Positions 29,052-37,919 of a stretch of 64,000 bases of DNA are shown here, in pieces. The position numbers and the translations under genes are program-made. Each line of letters starts with the position of its first letter. Position 1 is the first letter of the stretch. Location: positions 310,001 to 374,000 of the forward strand of contig NZ_JAKWFK010000005.1 of the NCBI RefSeq assembly GCF_029522115.1, in the 5' to 3' direction. Under the pieces are notes generated by a model. That model saw only the letters and a program-made list of their open reading frames with translations, had not been told where the DNA came from and did no database searches. The stretch comes from Trinickia sp. Y13 (GTDB lineage Bacteria; Pseudomonadota; Gammaproteobacteria; Burkholderiales; Burkholderiaceae).

Positions 29052-30917
29052 ATGACCCAGAACTCGAAATTTGCTCCGGAATGCCTCCAGAAAGCGCCGC
29101 TGCCCGGCGCACCGATCTCGGGTGCCGACATCATCTTGCGCGTACTCAGCGAGCAGGGTGTCGATACAGTGTTCGGCTATAGCGGCGGCGCGATCCTGCC
29201 GACCTACGACGCGGTGTTTCGTTTCAACGAACTGCACGCCGACGAGCCCGAGCGTCAGATCAACCTCGTCGTTCCCGCCAACGAACAGACCGCCGGTTTC
29301 ATGGCCGCAGGGTACGCACGCGCGAGCGGAAAGGTCGGCGTGTTCATGGTGACGTCGGGGCCCGGCGCGACCAACGCGGTGACGCCGATTGCCGACTGCA
29401 ATGGCGATTCGGTCCCGGTGGTCCTCATCTGTGGGCAGGTACCGCGCGCCGCGATAGGCAGCGACGCTTTCCAGGAAGCGCCGGTGTTCAACATCATGTC
29501 GGCGTGCGCGAAGCAGGTGTTTCTGGTGACCGATCCGAACAAGCTCGAACAGACGATGCGCACGGCGTTCGAAGTCGCGCGCACTGGCCGTCCTGGCCCG
29601 GTCGTCGTGGATGTGCCCAAAGACATCCAGAACTGGACCGGCACCTGGCAGGGGCACGGCACCCTTGCGTTTCGTGGCTACTCGGACCGACTTCGCAAGG
29701 TGGCGAAGGGTGCGCGTCTCGAAGCGAGCAAGCGCGACGACTTCTTCGGCCTGCTGGCGCAAAGCAAGCGCCCGCTGCTGTATGCGGGCGGGGGCGTCAT
29801 GACCGCCGGCGCGACGGCTGAACTGCGGCAGTTCGCCGAGCGCTACCGCATTCCCGTGGTGAGCACCCTGATGGGGCTTGGCTCGATATCCGTGAAGCAT
29901 GAGTTGGGGCTCGGCATGCTAGGCATGCACGGCGCTGCCTGCGCGAACTACGCGGTGGAAGACTGCGACTTCCTGATTGCCGTGGGCGCGCGATTCGACG
30001 ATCGTGTCGCCGGCGGCCGCCCGCATGCATTCGCGCCGCGAGCGCGCCATATCGCGCACATCGATATCGACGAAGCGGAGATCAACAAGGTGAAGCGCGC
30101 GCATTGGAGCCACGTGGGCGACGCGAAAGATACCCTGGTTTCGCTGATACAACACGAAACGCACGCGCAGGCGCCTTTGGCATGGCTCGACCACATCAGG
30201 GAGCTGAAGCAGCGATACGGGATGAATTATGACCGCGCCAGCCCGCTCATTCAGCCGCAGTTCGTGGTGGAGAAGCTGAGCGAGATGACAGGCGGGCGGG
30301 CCATCGTTACCACAGGCGTGGGCCAGCACCAGATGTGGGTCGCGCAGTTCTTCGACTTCGTCGAGCCACGCAGCTTTCTCACGTCGGGCAGTATGGGGAC
30401 GATGGGCTTTGGCCTGCCCGCCGCGATCGGCGCCCAGATGGGACGTCCGGATGCCCTCGTGATCGACATCGACGGCGACGGCAGCATGCGCATGAATGTC
30501 GGCGATCTGGAGACTGCGACCACATATGGCGTGCCGGTCAAGGTGCTGCTGTTCAACAACCTCGGAGACGGGATGATTCGGCAGTGGCAGCGCCTCTTCT
30601 ACGACGGGCGCCTGTGCAAGAGCGACAAGTCGCTGCATCGAAAGGACTTTGTCATGGCTGCGCGTGCCGACGGGTTCGAGTTCGCGCAGCGCGTCGAGCT
30701 ACTGAGCGAAGTCGAGGAAAAGCTCCGAGCTTTCGTGGCGTTCGATGGTCCCGCGTTCCTCGAAGTCATGATCGATCAGGATGCCGATGTGTTTCCGATG
30801 GTTGGGCCCGGCATGAGCTATTCGGACATGATCACCGGTCCGTTCATCCCGTCTAGAGATGGCGGGGAACTGGGGCGCATGCGCGACGGTCCTCAAGGCA
30901 CTTCTGACATGTTCTAG
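29052..30917 (+). CDS. acetolactate synthase large-subunit-like ThDP enzyme, orphan
   Basis: The 621-residue protein has the three domains of acetohydroxyacid synthase. The Pyr domain has VFGYSGGAILPTYDAV and Glu 78 in VVPANEQTAGFMAAGYARA. The central FAD-type domain has FLIAVGARFDDRVAGGRP. The PP domain has DIDGDGSMRMNVGDLETAT at about 472-490 and GMIRQWQRLFYDGRL. Enzymes of this family condense pyruvate with itself or 2-oxobutyrate. No small regulatory subunit (ilvN/ilvH) or ilvC follows, so this is not the main isoleucine-valine operon. It may serve acetoin formation, overflow or another carboligation. The C-terminus extends some 30 residues beyond the usual end. Confidence 0.88.
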   Translation: MTQNSKFAPECLQKAPLPGAPISGADIILRVLSEQGVDTVFGYSGGAILPTYDAVFRFNELHADEPERQINLVVPANEQTAGFMAAGYARASGKVGVFMVTSGPGATNAVTPIADCNGDSVPVVLICGQVPRAAIGSDAFQEAPVFNIMSACAKQVFLVTDPNKLEQTMRTAFEVARTGRPGPVVVDVPKDIQNWTGTWQGHGTLAFRGYSDRLRKVAKGARLEASKRDDFFGLLAQSKRPLLYAGGGVMTAGATAELRQFAERYRIPVVSTLMGLGSISVKHELGLGMLGMHGAACANYAVEDCDFLIAVGARFDDRVAGGRPHAFAPRARHIAHIDIDEAEINKVKRAHWSHVGDAKDTLVSLIQHETHAQAPLAWLDHIRELKQRYGMNYDRASPLIQPQFVVEKLSEMTGGRAIVTTGVGQHQMWVAQFFDFVEPRSFLTSGSMGTMGFGLPAAIGAQMGRPDALVIDIDGDGSMRMNVGDLETATTYGVPVKVLLFNNLGDGMIRQWQRLFYDGRLCKSDKSLHRKDFVMAARADGFEFAQRVELLSEVEEKLRAFVAFDGPAFLEVMIDQDADVFPMVGPGMSYSDMITGPFIPSRDGGELGRMRDGPQGTSDMF

Positions 30918-31036
30918 CCGGGACGATCGCGACAATCTGCTCGTGCGGCGCATAACACATCACGAAGAAGACGCTGACCAACGTGCCATGAGCGGCCGCC
31001 CCGCCCCCGCGACTCGGCGAGCGCTCGGTTCCAGAT

Positions 31037-31061
31037 CCCCACGGATCGAGGGCCCGTGGGG
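31037..31061. terminator. hairpin downstream of the acetolactate synthase-like gene
   Basis: CCCCACGG and CCGTGGGG form an 8-bp perfect inverted repeat about 120 bases after the stop at 30917. There is no T-tract, so termination by it is uncertain. The remainder of 30918-31241 contains no gene I can recognise. Confidence 0.35.
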
Positions 31062-31241
31062 CTGCGGTGGCAGGTTCGGATGAATCGCCTTCGAGGTTAG
31101 TGGAATGTCGTGATTTAGCAGCGGATTATGGGTGGAAAGCACTAAAAAATGGCGAATGGTCGAGGAATTTTGCCGAAAATCGCTCCGCATCGCGCGGCAC
31201 AATATGACACCCTGAACACCATACGATTTCCCGAGGTTGCC

Positions 31242-31880
31242 GTGGTCTCCGCCGACTTGCTCATTACTTTCATCGTCGCGCTCATCGTCGTATACGCGAT
31301 TCCCGGCCCCGACATGGCGTTGATCCTCCAAACCAGCATTGCTCGCGGCACGCGCACCGGCTTGACCGCGGCCGGCGGCCTCGCCGTCTCCCGGGCAACG
31401 CACGTGACGCTTTCGGCATGCGGCGTGGCCGCGCTGCTCAAGGCTGCGCCGTGGCTCTACGAAATCGTTCGATATGGCGGCGCGGTTTATCTCGCTTACA
31501 TCGCGATTCAAATCTTTCGTTCGCCGATGTTCGCGCTGCAAGCGAGCGGCGCCGCGAGCCCGCAGACGAACGAGCCCGGCGCGCTGCGGCAAGCGTTCGT
31601 CAAGGGGCTGTTGACGAACTTGCTGAACCCGAAGGCGCTGCTGTTTTGCTCCGTGCTGCTTCCGCAATTCTTGCGGCCTGCCGCCGGTCCCATCGCGCTG
31701 CAGGTCGCGGAATTGGGCATCGTGCTGCTCGTCGTCGGCATGCTGTTCGATGCGCTCTATGCCGTAGGCGCGGGGCGCATTGCCGTGCTACTGCGCAAAT
31801 ACCCGCTCGCGCAGACACTGCAGCGCTGGACATTCTCGGCAGCGCTGCTTGGCTTCGCCGTGCGTCTATCCCTCGACTGA
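31242..31880 (+). CDS. LysE-family amino acid exporter
   Basis: The 212-residue membrane protein has about six helices. It begins VVSADLLITFIVALIVVYAI with PGPDMALILQTSIARGTRTG immediately after, the signature of LysE/RhtB exporters. The motif KGLLTNLLNPKALLFCSVLL is also typical. The frame is open upstream to 31149, but the usual family start corresponds to GTG 31242, preceded by CCGAGG at 31231-31236. It probably exports an amino acid or derivative. Standing next to an acetolactate synthase-like gene, it could relieve branched-chain or related metabolite build-up, but this is guesswork. Confidence 0.9.
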   Translation: MVSADLLITFIVALIVVYAIPGPDMALILQTSIARGTRTGLTAAGGLAVSRATHVTLSACGVAALLKAAPWLYEIVRYGGAVYLAYIAIQIFRSPMFALQASGAASPQTNEPGALRQAFVKGLLTNLLNPKALLFCSVLLPQFLRPAAGPIALQVAELGIVLLVVGMLFDALYAVGAGRIAVLLRKYPLAQTLQRWTFSAALLGFAVRLSLD

Positions 31881-31986
31881 AACAAACCCGATATAGCCCG
31901 AACGATTGCGCACGCCGCACGCCGCACGCCGTCAAGGCCGATAGCCCCAAAGGATATCGGGCATGACGGCGCTGTTCGTCGTGCGC

Positions 31987-32493
31987 TTAAGTGCGACCGA
32001 GGTAATCGAACTTGCCAAGCTCGACGCCGTTGTGGCGCAAGATGGCGTAAGCCGTCGTCACATGGAAGAAAAAGTTCGGCACCGCGAAATGAAGCAGGTA
32101 CGCGTGCCCGATGAATTCGTGCTTGCCGCTCGGCACGGTCAGTGTCACCGTGCGCGAGTCGCTGCCTTCGAGCTGCGCCGCCTCGAAACCTTGCAAGTAA
32201 GCGAGCGTTTTGTCGATACGCGCGTATAGCTCGTCGAAGGTCGTCTCCACGTCCTCGTACTTGGGCGGCTCGACGCCGGCCAGCCGTGCGACGCAAAACT
32301 TCGCCGCGTCGGAGGCAATCTGCACCTGCCGCGTCAACGGGTGCATGTTGGGATAGAGCCGGCTCGACAGCAAGATCGACGGCTCGAAGTGCTGTGTCAA
32401 AGCATGGTCGTGCCCTTTTTGCAGGACGGCGCGCAGGTTAGTGAGCCCGCGTGCGAATACGGGCACCGAGGCTTGGTACATAGACAGGGTCAT
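31987..32493 (-). CDS. DUF1993 family protein (DinB-like fold)
   Basis: The 168-residue protein starts MTLSMYQASVPVFARGLTNL and contains SRLYPNMHPLTRQVQIASD and HAYLLHFAVPNFFFHVTTAY, the conserved blocks of the DUF1993 family (PF09351). Members are predicted four-helix bundles related to DinB. The His residues in such bundles may bind metal. The biochemical role is unknown. It stands alone, convergent with the LysE gene. Between them are three GCACGCC units at about 31911-31931. Confidence 0.88.
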   Translation of the reverse strand: MTLSMYQASVPVFARGLTNLRAVLQKGHDHALTQHFEPSILLSSRLYPNMHPLTRQVQIASDAAKFCVARLAGVEPPKYEDVETTFDELYARIDKTLAYLQGFEAAQLEGSDSRTVTLTVPSGKHEFIGHAYLLHFAVPNFFFHVTTAYAILRHNGVELGKFDYLGRT

Positions 32494-32860
32494 GTCGAGA
32501 GTCTTCCTTTTTTATCTGGCGTTTTCCAAACGGTCGGCCGCAGGGGCAGACGGCGCGGCGCGTCAATCGATTCGCGCCGCCGCGCGGCAATCATATGCCG
32601 GCGCCGCAATGTTTGCTGGAGTGCAAATGGCATAGCCGTGCCGAGCGGTCATAGCGTAGACCGAACGGCCAACGTTCGCCTGGCGCACGCTGCGCACGGC
32701 CTTCGATGCACTACACTTTGGTGAGTTGTCCGACGAATGCCTTTCCTTGGTCCATCGCCATTTCTCTGCGGCGCGCTCGCGTGGCGCGCGGCATCAGGAA
32801 CTGTGTGGGGAAGGCGTGTGTCGGAGCTTCGACGTACCCACCGCGTGAGGAGCGTCACAC
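32494..32860. other. divergent intergenic region before the sedolisin gene
   Basis: The 367 bp between the DUF1993 gene and the S53 peptidase hold no recognisable gene or repeat. The last bases include GTGAGGAGCG, the ribosome binding site of the peptidase. Confidence 0.5.
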
Positions 32861-34486
32861 ATGACCAAAGCGAGACAGAGGCTTGCCGGCAGCGATCGTG
32901 CAGCCGTTGCGGATTCGAAGTGCCTCGGTCCGATCGACCCGAACGAAACCCTTCACGTCGTCGTCACGCTGCGCCGCCGCGGCGAACGCGAACTCGACGA
33001 TCTGGCGCGGCGCATTGCCGAAAATCACGCCGAGCCGCTCTCGCGCGAGGAATTCGAAACGCGTTTCGCCGTTGCGCCCGAGGATTTCGCGAAGCTCGAA
33101 GCGTTTGCGCGCGAATACCAATTACGCGTCGAGCGGCAAGACCCATGCGCCGCCAAAGCAGTGCTGGCCGGAACGGCCGAGCATTTTCAAGCCGCGTTCG
33201 GCGTGGAGCTTTCGGACTACGAGCATCCCGCGCTCGGGCGCTATCGCGGCCGTACGGGTGCGATTACGATCCCGGATGCGATTGCCGAAGTCGTCACGGC
33301 CGTGCTGGGGCTCGACAACCGACCTCAAGCGCGACCGCATTTTCGGCTGCGCCCGGTGTCCGGTCCCTTGACGACGCACGCCGCCGCGCAGGTATTCACG
33401 CCCTTGCAACTGGCTGCGCTCTACGGTTTTCCAGACGGTGACGGCGCCGGTCAATGCATCGGCTTGATCGAGCTGGGCGGAGGCTATGCGGCGTCGGACT
33501 TGTCTGCCTACTTCGGCCGTCTCGGCGTGCCTACCCCGCGTGTCGTGTCCGTGCCGGTCGACGGCGGAGGCAATCGTCCCACGGGCGATCCGAGCAGCGC
33601 CGATGGCGAGGTGACGCTCGATATCGAAATCGCGGGCGCGGTTGCGCCGAAGGCGTCGATCGCTGTCTACTTCTCGCCGAACAGCGATGCGGGTTTCATC
33701 GATGCCGTTTCGCACGCGCTGCACGATGCCGCGAACAAGCCATCGGTCTTGTCGATCAGTTGGGGTGGTCCGGAGCATTCGTGGACGGAGCAGGCGATCA
33801 CCAGTTTCAACGACACGCTGCGCTCGGCGGTGGCGCTCGGCGTGACTGTTTGCGCGGCTTCGGGCGATAGCGGTTCGAGCGATGGCGCCTACGACGGCGC
33901 CGACAACGTCGACTTTCCGGCCGCAAGCCCCTACGTGCTTGCGTGCGGCGGCACGCATTTGACGGCCTCGGCGGGCAAGTCGATCGCGAGAGAAGTAGTG
34001 TGGAACGACGGGGCTGCGGGCGGGGCAACGGGTGGCGGCATCAGCGCGCGCTTTGCTCTGCCTCGCTGGCAGGAAGGCCTGAAGGCGGCGCGCGTGGACG
34101 GCACGGCGGCGCCGTTGACGGGGCGTGGCGTGCCCGACATCGCCGCGGACGCGTCGCCGAGCTCCGGCTACGAGGTGCTCATCGATGGGCAGAGCGCGCC
34201 TGTCGGCGGGACGAGCGCCGTGGCGCCGCTCTTCGCGGGGCTCGTTGCGCGTATCAACGCGAATGCCGGTAAAGCGGCTGGGTTTTTGAACGCGAAGCTC
34301 TACGCATCGGCGCATGCGTTCAACGACATCACTTCTGGCAATAACGGCAGCTATGCCGCTGCGCCGGGGTGGGACGCTTGCACGGGTCTGGGCAGTCCAA
34401 ACGGCCGTCGCATTGCCGATGCACTGAGCACGTCGGCGCCGGGATCAAGCAGCAAGTCCGGCGGCAAATCCGGCGGCCAGCCGTAG
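32861..34486 (+). CDS. S53 family peptidase (sedolisin/kumamolisin type) with pro-domain
   Basis: The 541-residue protein has a pro-kumamolisin activation domain (about residues 25-165, including FQAAFGVELSDYEHPALGRY). A subtilisin-like catalytic domain follows with all expected residues: Glu 250 and Asp 254 in GEVTLDIEIAG, the oxyanion Asp 336 in ASGDSGSSDG, and Ser 452 in GGTSAVAP. A calcium-site region FNDITSGNNGSY and GWDACTGLGSPNG end the domain. Sedolisins are acid-active endopeptidases. No signal peptide is visible, as in kumamolisin. A Ser/Gly-rich tail closes the protein. GTGAGGAG precedes the ATG. The S10 carboxypeptidase gene follows. Confidence 0.93.
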   Translation: MTKARQRLAGSDRAAVADSKCLGPIDPNETLHVVVTLRRRGERELDDLARRIAENHAEPLSREEFETRFAVAPEDFAKLEAFAREYQLRVERQDPCAAKAVLAGTAEHFQAAFGVELSDYEHPALGRYRGRTGAITIPDAIAEVVTAVLGLDNRPQARPHFRLRPVSGPLTTHAAAQVFTPLQLAALYGFPDGDGAGQCIGLIELGGGYAASDLSAYFGRLGVPTPRVVSVPVDGGGNRPTGDPSSADGEVTLDIEIAGAVAPKASIAVYFSPNSDAGFIDAVSHALHDAANKPSVLSISWGGPEHSWTEQAITSFNDTLRSAVALGVTVCAASGDSGSSDGAYDGADNVDFPAASPYVLACGGTHLTASAGKSIAREVVWNDGAAGGATGGGISARFALPRWQEGLKAARVDGTAAPLTGRGVPDIAADASPSSGYEVLIDGQSAPVGGTSAVAPLFAGLVARINANAGKAAGFLNAKLYASAHAFNDITSGNNGSYAAAPGWDACTGLGSPNGRRIADALSTSAPGSSSKSGGKSGGQP

Positions 34487-34630
34487 TAGGTTGACTAAAT
34501 AGGTTTTCTGGGTAGGTCTTCTCGTCCGCGCGTCGGGTCGCGTCGCGAGGGCAAAGAGGAGTAGTTCGCCAACGTAGCCGGTGCATGCGCTCGGACCCGC
34601 GTGCCGGCCATAACCGATGGAGCGATTACG

Positions 34631-36292
34631 ATGAATTCCGATACGGGCAGCCCGCAACCGTCGCCACACAACGCTCATGCGCCCTCGCCGGGCAGAGCCT
34701 CGATGCCGCACGTTTTCTTGAGTCGTCAGCAGGGGGACCGGCCTTTCTACGATGAAGTGGCCTACGGGAAGGGGCCCGACGATTTCGTCACGGATACGAG
34801 CGAAACGGCGGCGATCACCCACCACTCCATCACGATCGGCGGAAGGAAGATCGACTACACGGCGACGGCCGGCCATTTGGTCACGGTCGACGAATCGAGC
34901 TCGAAGCCGAACGCAAAAATGTTCTACGTTGCGTTCACCGAGGACAAACAGCAGGAACAGACGCGGCCCGTCACGTTTTTCTATAACGGCGGCCCGGGTT
35001 CGTCCGCGGTCTTCGTTCTGCTGGGCTCGTTCGCACCCAAGCGCATCAAGACGTCGATGCCCAGTTTCACCCCCCCGGCGCCCTATACGCTCGAGGACAA
35101 TCCCGACAGCTTGCTCGATCGCAGCGATCTCGTCTTCATCAATCCAGTCGGGCCCGGTTACTCGGCGGCCATTGCGCCCAATAAGAATCGCGACTTCTGG
35201 GGCGTCGATCAGGACGCCCGCTCGATTAAGCAGTTCATCAAGCGTTTTCTGACCAAGAACGATCGCTGGAACTCGCCGAAGTACCTGTTCGGGGAATCGT
35301 ACGGCACCGCGCGCAGTTGCGTGCTCGCATACATGCTGCACGAGGACGGCATCGATTTGAACGGCGTGACGCTGCAGTCGTCGATCCTCGATTACGCGCA
35401 AGCGGGCAATCCGGTGGGCGCATTGCCGACGGCGGCGGCCGATGCTTGGTACCACAAGCGGCTCGGTATCGCGCCGAGGCCTTCCGATCTCGGCGCGTTC
35501 GTCGAAGAAGTGGCACAGTTCGCTCGCACCGACTACCTGACCGCCCTGCGCAAGTTCCCGCAGACCGACAACGCCGTGGTGGAAAAACTATCGCAGTACA
35601 CCGGTATCGATAAGGCGACGCTGCTTGCGTGGAGCTTGGACATCGCCGGCTACGACAGCCGCGGCAATTCGCTGTTTTTGACGACGCTGCTCAAGTCCAA
35701 GGGCATGGCGCTTGGCGCCTACGACGGGCGCGTGACGGCGATCGACACCGGCATCGCGGGGCAAATCGATCCCAACTCGGGTGGCAACGATCCGACGATG
35801 ACGGCCGTTTCGGGCGTCTACACGACGATGTGGAACGAGTACCTGAACGAGCAATTGAAGTACACGTCCACCTCCTCGTTCACCGACTTGAACGATCAGG
35901 CTTTCAAGTATTGGGATTTCAGTCACACCGACCCGACGGGCGAGCAAAAGGGCAAGGACGCGCACGGGAACATCATCCTGTATACGGCGGGCGACTTGGC
36001 CGCCGTGATGGCGCTCAATATCGACCTGAAGGTGCTGTCGGCCAACGGTTTTTACGATTTTGTGACGCCGTTCTATCAGACGGTGCTCGATTTACAGCAG
36101 ATGCCGTTGATCGAGCAGTCGGTCCGCAACAACTTGTCGGCACGGTTTTATCCGTCGGGCCACATGGTCTATCTCGATGGCGGCTCACGCACTGCGCTCA
36201 AAGCCGATTTGGCGAAGATGTACGACACCGTGAGCGCCGATGCGCCTGCGATGGCGCGTGTGCGCACGTTGCAGCAGCAGCATCGTTCGTAA
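34631..36292 (+). CDS. S10 family serine carboxypeptidase
   Basis: The 553-residue protein contains the S10 signatures: FFYNGGPGSSAVF, FGESYGTARS with nucleophile Ser 223, Asp 476 in ANGFYDFVTPF, and His 511 in YPSGHMVYLD. These peptidases remove C-terminal residues, best at acidic pH, and are rare in bacteria compared with fungi. No clear signal peptide is seen; the N-terminus is hydrophilic (MNSDTGSPQPSPHNAHA). ATG 34631 is chosen over 34601 because GGAGCG lies upstream. It follows the acid endopeptidase gene by 144 bp on the same strand, so the two may act in one degradation path. A T-rich terminator follows. Confidence 0.92.
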   Translation: MNSDTGSPQPSPHNAHAPSPGRASMPHVFLSRQQGDRPFYDEVAYGKGPDDFVTDTSETAAITHHSITIGGRKIDYTATAGHLVTVDESSSKPNAKMFYVAFTEDKQQEQTRPVTFFYNGGPGSSAVFVLLGSFAPKRIKTSMPSFTPPAPYTLEDNPDSLLDRSDLVFINPVGPGYSAAIAPNKNRDFWGVDQDARSIKQFIKRFLTKNDRWNSPKYLFGESYGTARSCVLAYMLHEDGIDLNGVTLQSSILDYAQAGNPVGALPTAAADAWYHKRLGIAPRPSDLGAFVEEVAQFARTDYLTALRKFPQTDNAVVEKLSQYTGIDKATLLAWSLDIAGYDSRGNSLFLTTLLKSKGMALGAYDGRVTAIDTGIAGQIDPNSGGNDPTMTAVSGVYTTMWNEYLNEQLKYTSTSSFTDLNDQAFKYWDFSHTDPTGEQKGKDAHGNIILYTAGDLAAVMALNIDLKVLSANGFYDFVTPFYQTVLDLQQMPLIEQSVRNNLSARFYPSGHMVYLDGGSRTALKADLAKMYDTVSADAPAMARVRTLQQQHRS

Positions 36293-36389
36293 GCGGCCGT
36301 TGGGCAGCGGCAAGGCGTAGGAGGAAAGCGCGACAAACGCGACAAACGCGCTTGCGAGGGCGTAGCCAGGTTCCCGCTGGCAAGTCGAG

Positions 36390-36427
36390 CGGCAGTGTCG
36401 ACGCTGGTCGGCACCGCCGTTTTTTTT
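36390..36427 (+). terminator. rho-independent terminator after the S10 peptidase gene
   Basis: CGGC, one mismatch, then GTGTCGAC pair with GTCGGCAC, one mismatch, and GCCG around the loop GCTG. Eight T residues follow at 36420-36427. This is the clearest intrinsic terminator in the window and ends the S53-S10 transcript. The stretch 36293-36389 holds nothing else apart from a small GCGACAAAC repeat. Confidence 0.8.
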
Positions 36428-36585
36428 ACCGCCGCCCGGAGGCTGCCCGGTCAGCCTCGACCTTTCTCGATCATGGGCGCGCTTCTTGCATCGGTGTCTG
36501 GGGAAGCAACTTTTGGCGACCACCATTGATGACCGATGTAAGAATGGCCGGTTGGCGTCCAGAGCGCCGTCCGGGAGGCAGCGCG

Positions 36586-37821
36586 TTGAGCAACCAGGAC
36601 TCGTATAAGCAAAGTTATCGAGGAAACCGCACACGAACTCGCTGCTCTGTGGCCGTTCGCGCTGTTGTCGGCGCATTGCTGACTTGGCCGTTATTCGCCC
36701 TAAGTGCGGAGGTGGCCTCGCCCGCATCGGGTTCAGGCTCGACACCGGCTTCGGCTGCGGCTGCGGCTTCGGCTTCGGCTTCGGCTTCGACGCCGGCAGC
36801 ATCGGCATCCGCATCGGCCGTGGCAGCGGCTCGAGCGGCTGTCCTCGGTGCGGCCGCGGCGGCCGCAGGAGCGCCGACGTCCGTTGCATCCGGCGCACGT
36901 TCAGCTTCAGCGACATCCGCGGCATCTCCTGCATCGGCGTCATCAGCGACGTCCGCGGCGCAAGCCGCCGCCATCGCCGAGGCGGCGTCCGCAGCATCGG
37001 CGGCAGTATCGACCGCCGCCAAGCACGCCGCCGACGTTGCCGCTCATCTGGACCCGCGGGAAGCGCTCAAACTCGCCAGCCAATTCGAAAGCGACGTGAC
37101 GCGGCGCTTGGCGGTTCCGCCGGCCGACCAATCGGCCTATGGAGAGCGGCTGCAAGCCGCGTTGGCGGCCAAGGGGCTTGGCGCGCTAGCGCGGCAGTAC
37201 GTGGTGCTCGTCGACCGCAATCCGAACGTGCAAGCACTGTTCATCTTTTTCCGCGGCGACCCGGCCAGCAAGTGGACACTGATCGGCGCCTCACCGGTCT
37301 CGACGGGGTGGCCGGGCCGCTACGACCATTTCGTCACGCCGCTCGGCGTGTTCGAGCATACGCCGAGCAACATGGATTTTCGGGCTGAAGGCACGCTGAA
37401 CGAAAACGGCATACGCGGCTACGGCGCACGCGACATGCGCATTTTCGATTTCGGTTGGACCGATGCCGAGCGCGGTTGGGGCAAGGGTGGAATATCGTCG
37501 ATGCGTTTTCAAATGCATGCGACCGACCCCGACAAGCTCGAGCCCTTACTCGGCATTCGCCACTCGAAGGGCTGTGTGCGAATCCCCAATTCCCTCGATC
37601 GCTTCCTGGACCATCACGGGGTGCTCGACGCCGAATACGAGGCGGTGGCCGATGCCGGCATCGGCCTTTGGGTCTTGCATCCGGACCGTGCCGTCACCCC
37701 ATGGGCCGGGCGCTATTTGGTCGTGATCGATTCGAGAGCGAAAGTCCGGCCCGCATGGTCGCCGCTGCCGCGGCCGGAGCTGCGGGCGCGGATGCGGGGC
37801 AATGCCGACACGGCGGACTAA
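36586..37821 (+). CDS. L,D-transpeptidase (YkuD) family protein with long Ala/Ser-rich region
   Basis: The product has 411 residues from TTG 36586. That codon is chosen because GGGAGG at 36573-36578 stands seven bases before it, and because it puts a signal peptide (CSVAVRAVVGALLTWPLFAL) at about residues 21-40. ATG 36529 or 36544 are alternatives. Residues 43-150 are an Ala/Ser-rich low-complexity tract that could span the cell wall. The catalytic region has FVTPLGVFEHTPSNMDF, NGIRGYGARDM, and HSKGCVRIPNSLD with His 326 and Cys 330, as in YkuD-type enzymes that cross-link peptidoglycan or attach proteins to it. It probably acts in the periplasm. Confidence 0.88.
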   Translation: MSNQDSYKQSYRGNRTRTRCSVAVRAVVGALLTWPLFALSAEVASPASGSGSTPASAAAAASASASASTPAASASASAVAAARAAVLGAAAAAAGAPTSVASGARSASATSAASPASASSATSAAQAAAIAEAASAASAAVSTAAKHAADVAAHLDPREALKLASQFESDVTRRLAVPPADQSAYGERLQAALAAKGLGALARQYVVLVDRNPNVQALFIFFRGDPASKWTLIGASPVSTGWPGRYDHFVTPLGVFEHTPSNMDFRAEGTLNENGIRGYGARDMRIFDFGWTDAERGWGKGGISSMRFQMHATDPDKLEPLLGIRHSKGCVRIPNSLDRFLDHHGVLDAEYEAVADAGIGLWVLHPDRAVTPWAGRYLVVIDSRAKVRPAWSPLPRPELRARMRGNADTAD

Positions 37822-37919
37822 GGTTGTGCCCAAGGTTCGCTGACGCGCCGATCAATCAATCCGCCACCCAAGCCCGACCCAAGCTCGACGACGCTGTGCG
37901 GCCTCCTCGGCACGACGCA

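Noticed and set aside
30960-31667. 235-codon minus-strand frame opposite the LysE gene
   Set aside because: It is polar and His/Arg-rich without motifs, and antisense to a well-supported membrane protein gene.
35629-36585. Extension of the L,D-transpeptidase frame back into the S10 gene
   Set aside because: It overlaps the S10 coding region in another frame and crosses a clear terminator; a signal peptide only appears after the TTG start.
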